This document shows, piece by piece, positions 46,510-59,219 of a stretch of DNA of 64,000 bases. Below the pieces are notes generated by a model, which saw only the letters and a program-made list of their open reading frames with translations, did not search any database and had not been told where the DNA came from. Origin of the DNA: Bidens hawaiensis (Eukaryota; Streptophyta; Magnoliopsida; Asterales; Asteraceae). Every line of letters starts with the position of its first letter. The stretch's first letter is position 1. A program made the translations under genes and the position numbers. Where the stretch lies: contig JAIQDT010000670.1 of NCBI GenBank assembly GCA_021521415.1, forward strand, positions 558,001 through 622,000, in the 5' to 3' direction.

Positions 46510-46740
46510 ATTTTAATGTCCATAAGATATAACACCCTTTTTTCAATCACCGATACCCAAGTTCAAGCCATTAAAACTACTATCAATCATTAATACCCGA
46601 GTTCGAGTCTTAACACGGAGTTTCAACCACCCATTAATAATTTGGCGATCCATACATTCGAACCTGGGACCACCCCAGAGAAAACCCGTAAGGGAAAACC
46701 CCCTGACCAGAGGCATGGTGGCAATTACCATTTATATATA
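46510..46740 (-). mobile_element. possible SINE remnant in the neprosin pseudogene
   Basis: The minus strand contains a B-box-like GGTTCGAATGT after a GGTCAGGGGG segment, resembling a tRNA-derived SINE head. The A box is weak and no duplication was found. Confidence 0.35.
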
Positions 46741-48252
46741 TATTTTTAATAAAGACAATACATTAACCGTAACTTATTAACATAACCATATTTAATAAGC
46801 TAATAAATTAAAGAGTGTGCATTAATTTGTGTTTTTATTAGCCAAATTTAACTGTGAGTTTGGCTGTTTAGACCGGAAATCATCAATGTCTCCGACTTAG
46901 TTACTAACCAATGGATCAAACACACATTTTGAGTAACTGGGCGAAAACCGTTACAAACCGGCCAGCCTGAAAAACATTACCATATACCGGTCTTAATAAG
47001 AAGAAAATTAGAAGTAACATTGATATATTATTATCCTGACAAATGTTTAATTTGTGGTTATTGTATGTTTGCACTTGATATAGCATGCATTGGGATGTTT
47101 ATTGGGAAAAAAATATCATGGAATAAAAGCCATTGTAAATGTATGGGCTCCAAATATTGCAAATAAAGATGATTATAGCAATGCACAAATTTGGGTTATA
47201 TCTAATATTCCCAATCATGATGTCAACGTTATTGAAGCTGGTTGGATGGTACCTTCATTTCCTTACATTTTATATTTACTTCATTTAAATTATTTTTTTT
47301 ATTATGAGATTACAAATTCTCAAAATAACATTGGTTCTCTCCAGTGGTGTGAAAATCTCCAAGTGCTAGTCGGGATTAATCATATTGGAATTAATATGTA
47401 AATTTTCAAATATGCATATATATTACAAATTTTATGTATAAAATTTTCAATTTTGACATATTTTGGACAAATCAAAATTAATCAGTGACAAGTCAGTGGA
47501 ATAAAGACTAGCGATTAATCGGGATTTTTACAACACTGATTCTATCTATATATGTTAACTGAAAAACATCATATTTCTCTAAATTTTGTTTATATTTTAA
47601 AAAAAATCTAATATCATGTTCTCTATTTCTCTATATGTTACTCACAAACACTTATGTTTATTTTTTTTCATATACACTCGCATAACTATATTTTATATTT
47701 TAGAGTACGAAAAACGAGATGCGAGATAAATATATAAAAAACTATATTTTACTGCACACTCAAACATGTGCATGAATTCAAGCACATTTTAGAGTTTTTC
47801 CATAATCTCTGTTAAGTTTATATGCAGTATATTTAACTGTTAAGATATTGTTTATGTATTTGTTATTTCAGGTTTACCCTGGACTATTTGGAGACAATTC
47901 CCCTAGACTTTTTATTTATTGGACACTAAGTCTTATTTTTGATAAGTGATAACTAACACTTTTGTACTTTTTAAAATGTAACATTGTTTCATTTGTTGGA
48001 CTACAGGGCGACGGGTATAAATCTGGATGTTACAATTTGTTGTGTTCAGGATTCGTCCAAACAAATAATAAGATCACTATTGGAGGAGCTACTGTCGGTG
48101 TATCAACTTATAACGCTATCCAGATTAATATCAACTTAGGAATATATAAGGTAAATATTTTAATATATAACATGGGTCATTAAGGTGCTTGGCTGGTGTT
48201 AGACTCGAGTTGAAGGCCTTCATGTCTAGGTAACATTGCTAGAGAGAGAGGA

Positions 48253-48268
48253 GGGGGGGGGGGGGGGG
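48253..48268. repeat. poly(G) tract
   Basis: Sixteen G directly after a (GA)n run, in an intron of the neprosin pseudogene. Confidence 0.85.
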
Positions 48269-48992
48269 ACTACAGACCTCATGGTTTCCCAATCCCAATG
48301 TTCGTATGCATGGATTTCCACAAATGACATCTATGAAATGCGGGAGGGAGAAAGGAAGTTCTTGGGTCCTTTAGGTTTTTGCCCGTAAATTCCTAGGTTC
48401 CTTGTTGACGCTCTAAGAGTCTAAGAGCATCTAAAATATAGTAACTAAAAGACGTCAAAAATACGTTCCTAAACAAATGTAATATAACGAAGTATAATGT
48501 AATAAATATGGAGTTCTGATGCGTGGGTCTTGTAATCCGTCCATCCCTAGTGGTTGTTTGTGGGAAACCATCGCGGGTATGGTTGTGACTTGTGATTTTT
48601 GTTTTAATGTTGACATCTACAGGACCCGAAGAACGGGAACTGGTGGTTAAGTATGGATGGTGATCATATAGGGTACTGGCCATCACACAGACCTTCGTGA
48701 TCACGCAACGATGATTCAGTTTGGAGGAGAAGTGTTTGACAGTGGGTTAACGGGTCAACACACATCAACTCAAATGGGAAGCGGTCACTTCCCAGGAGAA
48801 GGATTTGGGAAAGCTGCGTTTATTAATATCATAGAATTGAATGATGGGACAACCACTACAAGCCCAAATTTGTCTGATATTGTTGTACGTGCAGAAAAAC
48901 CCAATTGTTATGACGTTACAAGCGGGTTTAATGGCCTTTGGAATAATTACATCTTTTTTGGAGGGCCAGGAAAGAGTCCAAAATGCCCTTAA

Positions 48993-50347
48993 CAATTAAA
49001 ACATTGTTGATGTATCAATTATCTAAAATATATAATAAACAAAAAAAATTGTTATTTTGCTATTACTAGTGATTGTGTGCATAGCCTGGTTTTTTAAGCA
49101 AAATTTTCATTTTTTACGAGACAAATTTCTTTGTAGTATGTTACTAGGCCACCGACCCTAGGACGTAGAAAGATGATAGTTTTGCAATGATCTCTCTTAT
49201 TAGAAAAAACATGTGTATGATATATCTTAGTCTTTTAAATATAACTTACATAACAGTATAGTATTTAACTTTTATTTAACATATAAATATTTTTTAAAAT
49301 TAATTACGTCATCATCCGGTTTTCCAGTACGAATTGCCAGATTGGCAGCTCTGACTATATGCGCAGGTTTGATGACCAATCCGGTTTTCAACGTGGTAAG
49401 TTGTCTTATTTTCAACGAGCCCTGTACATCATATGCTTATACTATACAAACTAAATGAAGACCAGTTCAAAATCGTTAATGATAATCAACATATCTTAAT
49501 AATATTTTTTGAACAAGAACCCGAGGCATCGCCTCTAAAAGGTATTTGCTTCAATCAAGTGAGGTAGCCCCACATTAAAAATATATCTTAATAGTTAACA
49601 CAAAACATACACATTAAACTTTTATTAGTTTTTTACCATTGTTTTCCTAACGTTTCTTTGATTACATCCATTTTAACTTTTATATAAACTTGTATAACTA
49701 TTGGTAAGATTTAATAAACTTAAATTAATTATACAAAAATAATTTATTTAGGCAACTAGGCATAGCTTGGAAGGTTCATGTACATTTTAATCTTAACATG
49801 AGAACGTACGAAATAATACCAATTTATAAAAAAATGAGAACGTAAGAAACAATACCAAAACCAATATACATAAACAACGATTGGTAATAACAAAGAAAAA
49901 AACATAAAAATTACAATAAAAGAATCAAAATCAAAAACAAAATAATAACAGCAAATACCAACAAAAACTTATAACAGCAAAAGAAAAAAATCTAATAATA
50001 ACAACAAAATATAAATCATCAAATACTTATAACGTCTCATAATCGAAAACTAGCAAATACGAACAAAAAATAACAGCAAACACCTCTAAAAATAAACCTA
50101 ACAATAACAACAAACTCGTTCTCGCTGTTTTCATATTAAGAATAAAATGTATTTGATCCTGCTTCGCTTACACAATACAACTTTGTAGAATCAAACTCAT
50201 GAGATCTTGCATAATGAAATTCAAAATGAAAACACAAAATCACAAAAGTAAATCCCTTATTGCTGCTTCAAGATCCAACTGCAAGCAGCTGACTATTAAA
50301 AATCTTTCATTCCAAACAAAAATTCATATAAATGTTAACAATAAACC
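48993..50347. other. intergenic, no gene seen
   Basis: AT-rich, with A-rich AACAAAAA/AATAACAAC simple sequence at 49850-50110 that may include the 3' UTR of the PPR gene on the opposite strand. Confidence 0.45.
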
Positions 50348-52715
50348 TTACTTGACTGTTATCTTTTCGAGCAAAACTTTACCTTCATCACTCAACTCAA
50401 TATTCTCCATTTTGACCCGACGATGCATAACCGGGCTCGTTTTTCCAGCAGCTGCATAAATCCTAATTAAAGATTCCAACACTTCACCACCAACATTATC
50501 ATCAGCTTTCTGCAAAACCTCCACAAACCCTTCTGCGCCGTCAACATCATTACAACCCTCATAATATTCCATGAACTTCCTAACAACCGCTGCCCCCGGG
50601 ACCCACTTTTTACCCGTTGATGTACTGTAAGCAATTGCATTATCAATGCAATTAACAGCAGAAACAATCTCACCTTTTTCCAAATGATAATTTAAGAAAA
50701 GTTCCCATGTTTTAGCATTAGGTTTTGCACCTCTCCTTTTTGACAACTCTCTAAGCTCTTCGGCTTTGTTAAATAAATCAGATTTAATATAAGCTCCTAT
50801 AAGTGCGTTTGCAATCCGAATATCATAAGACGGAGAACCCGACACCCACTCTCTAAAACATTTTTCAGCTCCCGGTAAATCATTCAACTTGACCAAAACT
50901 TGTATCATATTTAGATAACTAATATTTGCAGTTTTGGGAAAAGCTAGCTTTAAGGAACGCCATACACGATAAACTTCGATTAAGTTACCGGTTTTCCCGT
51001 ATAATGTGATTAAATGCTGAAATGCAGAAAGATTTTTGTGGGAAATTTTCTTTTCTAATTCTTTTAAAGCGTCTTCCGCTTTGCTGGTCAAACCAGAGTC
51101 GACATAAATTGATGCCAGGTTGGAATAAGTAGTCCAATGTTCAGAAACTTGTTCATCCCTCTTTAATTCATTAATTACCCGTTCAACCGAAGAGATATCA
51201 TTTAACGCAGCAACAGCCCTCATCCAAAGATTGTAGGTCAAAGTATCGAGTTTGACCTCGGATGCCTTCATTTCCATGATGATTTCTGGAATTCTTTCTG
51301 GTTGATTGGTTTTTTCGTATAGAGTCATGATGCAATTGTAGTGAACTGAAGTTAAAGTTAACTCTAATTCTTTCATTTTTGCAAACATAGACTCGGCTTT
51401 ATCTGTCATCAACTCTTTGCAGTAATGGTTTAGAAGCGGACCATATGTGAAGTGGTTTTTTGATTGTTCTGGGAGATCAACAAAATAAGCCTCTGCAGCG
51501 TTTATTCCTTTCGTTTTGGCGATTAGATCGATGTGTACAGCTTGATCGGTGACTGTTTTGTTCATTCCCCTTTCTGCCATAGTTTCTGACAGCTGTAAAA
51601 TAATACAGCAATCAATGTAAAAAGGATGTGAAAACTAATATAACCGTAACAAGTGCACTGAGATATAATCTATAAAAGCTTCAAAATAGACGACTACAGA
51701 TGTTCATAAAGCTTGCGAAAGGCTCAAAACTTAATGCTTATCTTAAACTATAGAGTACTTTCAAATGTCTACTTTTTAAAAGGGAAGAGAAAGACGGAAG
51801 TGAAAAATGAACATTTCACACATCCATTTTGTTGCTTATACAAAAACTTCACTACTTAAAAGCATAAGTTTTTTCACCCAAAAAACCTGAAATCAAAAAT
51901 GACTATAACCATGCCTTTGTAACAAACTCTAAACTTGAGCTCCTCATAACACCTATACAGACAAAATACACCAAGTCATCTATAGATAAAACCTAACAAA
52001 TTGGCGCAAGATATGTTTCCCTGGGTGGATATATTTATCTAAGGTTTCTATCTTGAATATTGTGAGGAGGGTTCCTACATTGTAATCATAGATATTTCTC
52101 ATACACTTTTAGAACGTTTAATCAGCACACTGAAGTTTGGCTATGTTCATTTCTGATTTCTGAATACATTCTATAAACATAATATCAAAAGGCAGTCACG
52201 ACTCATGATATAGCTATAAAAAAGTTGGAAATGTTGCCGTCGGAACCTTGCTCTATGAGCTTTCCAATACTTTAATAATAAGCACGCTAGTGAAATAGTA
52301 CTGCTGACCTTTATAACTGCTTGTGCATTTTACATATAAACATAGATACACATATAAAATCCAAGTCCTACGGTTTCAATCGGTTACAAACCGGTTTCTA
52401 CATAACAGGACTTAACTGTTTAAGTTCAAAATGCTATATCTAAACATCATATCATGATTCATATAATAATAATACCTTTAGAGCAGGCGCGTAACGGTTG
52501 CGATTGCGAAGGATTTTGAGCGTGTGATCCACCTCCCATTTGTAGGCTTTCTTTCTGGACTTAATAAACTCATTCAGATTCCGTCGAACGCTAACATCTG
52601 AGCCTCCGTCTTTGAGTAAGCGTCTGTAAAGAGCTTCTTCCAGATACTTCTTCGTGGATCTCTTCGTTAGACTCTTTGTTCTACCGAATCGTTGAATAAA
52701 CAGTGATGATGACAT
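50348..52715 (-). CDS. PPR repeat protein, mitochondrial type
   Basis: Two exons (minus: 52476-52715 and 50348-51592) give an open frame of 494 residues. The N-terminus (MSSSLFIQRFGRTKSLTKRS) is rich in Ser, Arg and Lys without acidic residues, as in mitochondrial presequences. The rest is a run of about ten P-class PPR motifs, for example HYNCIMTLYEKTNQPERIPE, TYSNLASIYVDSGLTSKAED and ANALIGAYIKSDLFNKAEEL. There is no C-terminal E or DYW domain. Length and exon layout resemble the Arabidopsis At4g21705 / At1g80270 group. PPR proteins bind organelle RNA and affect its processing, stability or translation; the target here is unknown. The start is the first in-frame Met with a good presequence. 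Confidence 0.9.
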
Positions 52716-54530
52716 ATTTGTATTGTATTATTATAAGTGTGAATTTGGATCAGATCATATGAATTGAATTGAATTGAATGGATATGGATATTGGTTTTGG
52801 AACCCTAGATTGTGAGTGACCGAGGGTTTTGGGTTTTACGATGGACCTCCAGGGGGGTTTCGGGTGCTGGTGGGACCATGGTTTCTAGGGTGCACCTTCG
52901 GTTGTATGGGCTTTTAGCTGCTTAGGCCCAATAGAGGGGGCACAAATCGGATTTTTTTAAATACCCGGGTTTGGGTATGACCGGGTATAGAAAAATCAGG
53001 TATTGACAATACCCAGGGTCGGGGTTGGGTTCATGTATTGCCTCTAAAAACCATACCCTATGTATCGGGTTCGGGTTCGGACATTGCCTCTAAAAACCAT
53101 ACCCTATGTATCGGGTTCGGGGTCGGGTATAGAACCGGGTATTCTAAAATCAGGTATTTGAATACCCTATTTTTGGGTTTGGAAAAAGCCTATTTTTTGG
53201 TTTTTTTCTGGGTATTTTTTTATTATAAATTGGATTTTTCAAGGGGTTTGTACCTTTTAAGGTATTTTTCAGGTATAGATCATGTATTTGAAAAACCCGG
53301 TTTCGTGTATTGGAAAACCTAGTTCCGGGTATGGAACCGATTCCGGTTTTCGGGTATTAGCGGGTGTAAATCGGATCCGGTTCTGGGTACGGGTTTTGCA
53401 TACCCTATCCTTACCCTACGGGTAGGGTCGGGTACGGATTTGGGTATTAAAAAAACCGGTTCTGGGTATTTTTTTCGGGTCCGGTTTCGGGTTTTTTGTG
53501 CCCCTTTAACACGTACCGGTTATCCGTTTTTCTAGGCTATCGGTTACTAACCGAATATGTTTTTCGGTCAAATGGTTAAATCGATAATCTCAGCAATTGA
53601 CTTTAGTCCCTAATCGGTTTTTGAGTGAAAAATGTGTAACCTTATTAACCAGTGTTCGGTTAAATGGTTGCCAGCTGGTTCCTGGCATAAAAATCCTAAC
53701 CGATGTAACCTATCGTTGTTCTTTTAAGCCAAACCGGCTACATCTCTACTGGTTATATTAGCCGGTTTCGATTTCGAGTTGAGTTCAGTTAACTGTTAAC
53801 CGGTTTAAGCTTGCACCTCTTATATGATATGATTATGAGGTGTCATGTACATGAGCTTAGGACGATTTTTAATAGGGTCCAATAATGTATTTTTATCATG
53901 TGTTTGTATTTGAAAATAGAGGTTAATAAAATCGGATCTGTTTAAATTTCGGATTTTGGGTCAAACAGAAACGGTTTGAAAACCGATTTGGGTCGAGTTA
54001 ACAAAGCCACAACCAGTTCGGTTTAAACTGAATAGGTTTAGAAACCAGTTTAAAATATTAGTGAAAACACATGCGGGTTTGTTTCAGTTCCAACCAATAT
54101 GTTTTAAAATCCAACTTCAAACCGGCAGATCGGATCGATCTGGAACCAGTTTCACCCAAACCGTGTTCAAAATCTGAAACAATGCACAAGGGTGGTAACT
54201 TGTCGATCACACTTGAAACAATCTTAACATGTACATTGTACGTATATCACTTTCTAATTTTAATGTATAAAGATCTATATGAAACTTGTTAAAAATAGAA
54301 AAAATAAAAATAAAAATTGCCAGGTTACGTTTAGTTACACAAACATATTCAAAAATATATGATTTGTTCACTAAAAACATAACAAACATATAAACAAAAC
54401 ATAAAACGCAACAAACAAAAATACTCCAATGATTCTGTCATAAACAAGGACCGCCTAATCGATACAAAATTGTACACTTGATTAATTACCTAAAAATATG
54501 GAAACTCAAAACGGCTCCTTTTATGATGAA
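52716..54530. other. PPR promoter side and cryptically simple repeat block
   Basis: About 150 bp upstream of the PPR gene is ordinary sequence. 52960-54160 is dominated by GGGTTCGGGT / CCGGTTT / AACCGG motifs in many registers, including a 46-bp tandem pair. No gene is supported. This also separates the PPR gene from the 3' end of the HBS1 gene. Confidence 0.6.
53037..53130. repeat. two-copy 46-bp tandem repeat
   Basis: CCTCTAAAAACCATACCCTA followed by TGTATCGGGTTCGGG occurs at 53041 and again at 53087, almost identical, inside the GGGTTCGG-rich block. Confidence 0.85.
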
Positions 54531-57500
54531 CTAATTACGCTCGCCCGCTATGACTCGGGTTACCACACCAACTGCAACTGTTGTCCCTGAAGATCTAAGA
54601 AATACTCTGCCAAGTGCCCTGCTGCTTGAAAACTCACCCACACAGACCGCTCCCCCAAGCTCCACCTGAGGGTATTGTAGTAAATATCAAGAAAAAGATA
54701 GTTTAAATGTAAAACAAAAAGAATATATGGCCCTGGTTTTGGTCTAAAATTATAATATAAGTAATTTTATATCAATAAGTCTGTTTCTTATATAAATCAA
54801 ATTAAGAAAAGTTGTGCGCACCTCAATTACAGCACTTTGCTTGGCTAACAAGAATCGCGGTGACTTCTTTGTTACTTTACCCGTTTTGGAATCAAGCAAC
54901 GACACAATCTTTGCAACTTTCGCTACTTCCTGTGCATGGTGTATGTGAAACTCCAACTGCTCATTTTGTAGTTCCATCACAAAACCATCATCATGAAGAC
55001 CCCGGAAATTAAAAATAAAAAGAAATGATCAAATTGGCATATGATTTATAACTTATAACTTTTGGATAACGAGTCAAAATGTGTTTCAAGTAAAGAGCAA
55101 GCCGTATTAACATGTAACGTATATAAACACGCGTAAGTAAGAACATTACCTGTGAGCCGCTCAAAATTGGCATTTGAATATCCAAAACGAGAATTTTCAG
55201 CTCCAAACGATCACTGACCGCCACAGGGTAATCTGGATGACACAGCACACCACCAGACATCACATGAATTGCATCAACGCCTTGTAGACTAACAGCTACA
55301 TTGTCTCCTGCTCTCGCAATGCTGCATGGCAGAGAATCACGTTCCAGTGATCGCACTGTTCCAATCTCTCCAGAAGGCAGAACAAGAACCTATAAATGTA
55401 AAATAGCATTATTAGCTAATTAATAACAACCAGAAAGCAATTCGCCCTTCTGTTTTTACAGTGATAAATTTATCATTAAATAATAAGTGAATGTAGTACC
55501 TTGCTTCCATTACGAAGAGCACCGGCCTCTAATTTCCCGCATGCAGATACCTGACCATGAGATGGAAGTTTGATGACATCACATATGGGCATTAAAAGAG
55601 GCTTAGCGTATTCTCTAGCAGGAGGTTGAAGAGCATCTATAGCTTCCAACAAACTCGGGCCCTTGTACCTGTAATATAACAAAATAACTGATAATTTAAC
55701 TTGTAGCTTCTTAATCTCCATTAATGTTGCTTATAATATAGCATTATGGCAAACTATTTGGTTTTCACAAAATTATGGTGTCAAAAGTATAAACATTATA
55801 TTCCACAAAAATCTAAAGAATAAACGATTTGATGGGTTTCATGCGTTACAAAGCAACTTGAGCGACTATAGACCTATTTCCTATCAGCCTTTTTAAAATA
55901 TTACCCATTTGAAACCCTTAAAGGGATTAAAAAAAACCCAAAGCACCTTTGACCCACAATTTCATTTCTTATAAACCAGTGTGACAAAATAGCATTGCAA
56001 TAATACCAACTTTTTAAATGAAATGATTTAACTATTTAAGAGGTTTCATGTATTTAATAAACACTTGAGTTTCAACTCATTTGGCCTGTTTCCTTTCTAT
56101 TTTTTTTTGTTCTGATTTTGACCCATTACAAATAGAACATTACCCAATCCAACCCAGTTACAGATAAACGGGTAAAAACTGTCACACCTACAAAAACCTA
56201 TAAGAATACATATCATTTAAAAAATAAAGATAACAAAACAAGCGTATCAATAACAAAGAAACTGACCAGGAAAACCGTGCATCAGAAGCAGGTCCCACCA
56301 AATTTTGGTTTTCCATGGCACTCATCGGAACCCACGACACAGAAGAATCTCTAAAATTGCAAGACCGAAGAAATGTCCCAAGTTGCAATTTAATAGTATC
56401 AAAACGATCCTTTGAATATTGAACAGCGTCCATTTTATTAACAGACACGATTATTTGGTCAACCCCAAAGCTTTTAATCAGCTGTGCATGCTCCCGTGTT
56501 TGACCACCTGCACTATCAATACCCGCCTCAAACGCACCAAGTGACGCGTCAATAACAAGAATTGCTGCATCTGCTTGTGTTGCACCAGATATCATGTTTG
56601 GAACAAAATCTTTATGACCCGGTGAATCAAGTATCACAACATGATATTTATTGGAATTAAAGTAGGCAACTGCTACTGTCATAGTTATTCCTCGTTCTCT
56701 TTCTTCAGCACTCTCATCTAACGCCCATGCATAAGCAAAAGAACCTTTCCCCTTTATTAAAAATATAAATTTAAGTCATAAATCCAGTTAACCAAGTTCA
56801 ACAGAAAAAAAATATAGGTGAAAACTTTGCATGTTTAGTTATGAATGGGTCTATTTGGGTTGTATTTTATCTAAAACGGGTCAAATACAAATAGCAAAGG
56901 GAAAACGGTCAAATGGGACCAACGGGTCAAAAGGGTAGAAATTCAAGATTTCGGTCATTTCTGTAATAATAAATATGACATTTGTATATGCTAACAAATT
57001 AAATTATATGCAAAAAAGTGCTTGTATCCAGCCCAACCCAGCACGATTTTGACCTGTATTTCCAGCCCAACCAGACCAGCCCCATTTAACACACCAACTA
57101 AAAATACCTGCAATTTAGCCTCCTTTTCATATTTGTGCATTTGTTTCTGAGATATTTGGCCCAAAAGGTGTAGCAGCCTTCCTGAGAGTGTTGACTTTCC
57201 AGAATCCACATGGCCAACCTGCAAATATTAAGTAGATGGTGTCACGAGCTTATAATTCAACTTAATAAATCTTAAGATCAATAACATAGCAAACTTACAA
57301 TAGCAAGATTCAGCTGAGTCAAACTATCATCAGTTTGTTCAGGTAGCATCCACTTATCAGGTTTATATTCTGCACGAGTTACTATCTTTTCCTTGTTATT
57401 AACTTTGGAATTTCCAGATTTTCCAGTCACGGTCATGCTATTCAATTCACTGGAAAGACTAACTGCTTGCGCCTCAAGTTTGGAAGCATGACTACTCTCT

Positions 57501-59216
57501 TCCACATTATTAAACTTAATCCTTGAATTTAGTGATGCTGACATGGCGGAAGGTTTTGCACTTGAACTAGAGTTGACACTGTTTATTGCTTTGCTGGAAG
57601 GAGCATTAGAAGTTGATGGCTTATTCAAGTTGGGTGCAACTGTTTAATTAGGAACAGAATGGGACATGTCAGGTCTCAACTAGAAAACTTAACATTTATT
57701 TTGAGCATAACAGAAATTAAATGACATAAAGCAACAGCATATATACAGCTAGTATAGTTGGTAGAATTTGATCATGAACATATTATTATGACTAATGAAA
57801 CACAAGCAAGTACTTTAAAATGAAACATCTACATGCTAATATAGATCATGTGTATATCTGGGTGTCTTTAGTATGACAGTGTTTTCTTCTACATGTTAGT
57901 ACGTTAATAGGATTACAGAGTACCTTTGGAACCTATTCTGTGAGATTTCAACCCCAGAGAAACCACATCATCCGGAGATGGGACATCAAACTTGAAAGGG
58001 GCTGAAGTAGTCAAAACACGAAAGTCCAAGGATCATTAAAGTTAGTCGTTATGTAAGAAGGGTTTAAGAATATGTGTCTTAAAATGGTCATCTATGTCAA
58101 GAGCATGTACAGACCTATGTTAGTTTTGTAATGTTTTTCAGAAACAAAGGCGTTATGTAAATCACGAAATTGCGCTTGAGTACTTCCGCTCAAGTGGGAA
58201 AGTTTGTCATCTTTCATTAGAGACGCATCTTTATGTGGTTGCAAGCTTTCCAATGATGCAAAAAGAGACTTTGCCATCACTGATGCTTCTGAGTTCACGC
58301 CTTTGCCACCAGCTGCATTAAAAAAATCTAAGTCTATAAAGCGGAAACCTAAAATTAAAATAGGTCCTAAATCCTAATTCCTAAAGGTATGTAAACTCCT
58401 TAAACTTCAAATTATTCTTTAGCACAAACCGATGCATGTGTATTAGACAGAAATGTTTGTCAAATGTCAACTACCGTACAACTAATAGTGAGTGAAGGAA
58501 CAATTTTAATATAGATATATGTCACATCACAGTTTGTCAGTTTCTAATATAGCAGTTAACAACAGTGTGCATTTTCTTTTAAACCAAATTAGCAATTAGC
58601 CACCATTATTAGACTTTTAATATTACATGTAAAATGTTGACTTTCTCTTAGTTTCTCTTTCTAAATTTTGGTTTACTCTGTAAGATAATTTAATTACAAA
58701 GCACAAAAACATTAAATAAAGATGCATACCTGTGCTTGATTGCCCATTGTTATTACTTCTGACCAAAGGGTTGCGAAGAACACCACATATATCACATGAT
58801 GACGTATACTCCTCATTATCAAATGTACATATGGGGCACCGCCAAACATTTTGCCGAATGACTTCTTGTCTAATTTCAGGTTTCACTTCAACAGAGTTCC
58901 AAGCTATAGAAAAAGTATAATAGTCACAACTCACAACAACATAGGAAGCTTATTTTTTATAAACATCGTAAAAATCAATATGCAGAACATAAAGATTCAG
59001 ATACAACTATTGGTTTACAAATGTTAAGTAAAGTGGAGTCATATGGCCATTAATAAGCTCAAGAAACTCTGCAGGATAAAGATCAAATGATCAATTACCA
59101 GCGTCATGCGCATCTATGCCATTGACATAATTATAATCGTAATTGTCCTCTTGGTAGTCATCATAAATATCATAGTCGTCATCGAAATCAACTCCGTATG
59201 TTACTTTGCGTGGCAT
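54531..59216 (-). CDS. HBS1: HBS1-like translational GTPase with RanBP2-type zinc finger
   Basis: Eukaryotic Hbs1 acts with Pelota/Dom34 to release stalled ribosomes (no-go and non-stop decay) in the cytosol. Eleven exons (minus: 59099-59216, 58730-58903, 58115-58312, 57924-58001, 57299-57639, 57108-57218, 56267-56751, 55500-55668, 55150-55389, 54822-54956, 54531-54665) total 2184 nt, an open frame of 727 residues. The acidic/Tyr-rich N-terminus ([19 protein letters not shown]) is Hbs1-like. A zinc finger with [20 protein letters not shown] follows at about residues 56-80, as in plant HBS1. Then comes a Ser-rich linker, and the EF1A-type G domain with [26 protein letters not shown] and a final MSAM. 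The C-terminal beta-barrel domains end [20 protein letters not shown]. Intact; all G motifs are present. It is not EF1A itself because of the N-terminal region and the divergent barrels. Confidence 0.94.
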
Positions 59217-59219
59217 TTC

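Larger units (their letters stand above)
45571..48992 (+). pseudogene. neprosin-family (DUF4409/DUF239) peptidase pseudogene
   Basis: The family are secreted peptidases with an N-terminal activation domain and a C-terminal neprosin domain. Exon-like blocks: 45571-45783 (signal peptide, residues 1-32), 45922-46008, 46149-about 46365 (activation domain, CPNGTIPIRRT), 47084-47248, 47872-about 47925 (VYPGLFGDNSPRLFIYWT), 48007-48150 (GCYNLLCSGFVQ) and 48623-48992 (neprosin end, FFGGPGKSPKCP). Lesions: a frameshift after IRRT in the third block (SDISRFNSITKFGKK continues in another frame); its donor reads GAG|ATAACC instead of GT; the fifth block lacks a GT donor after YWT; and bases are lost after GYWPS in the last block, shifting the frame before DHATMIQFGGEV. 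A plant neprosin gene once existed here and is now dead, unless these reflect assembly errors. Confidence 0.85.
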
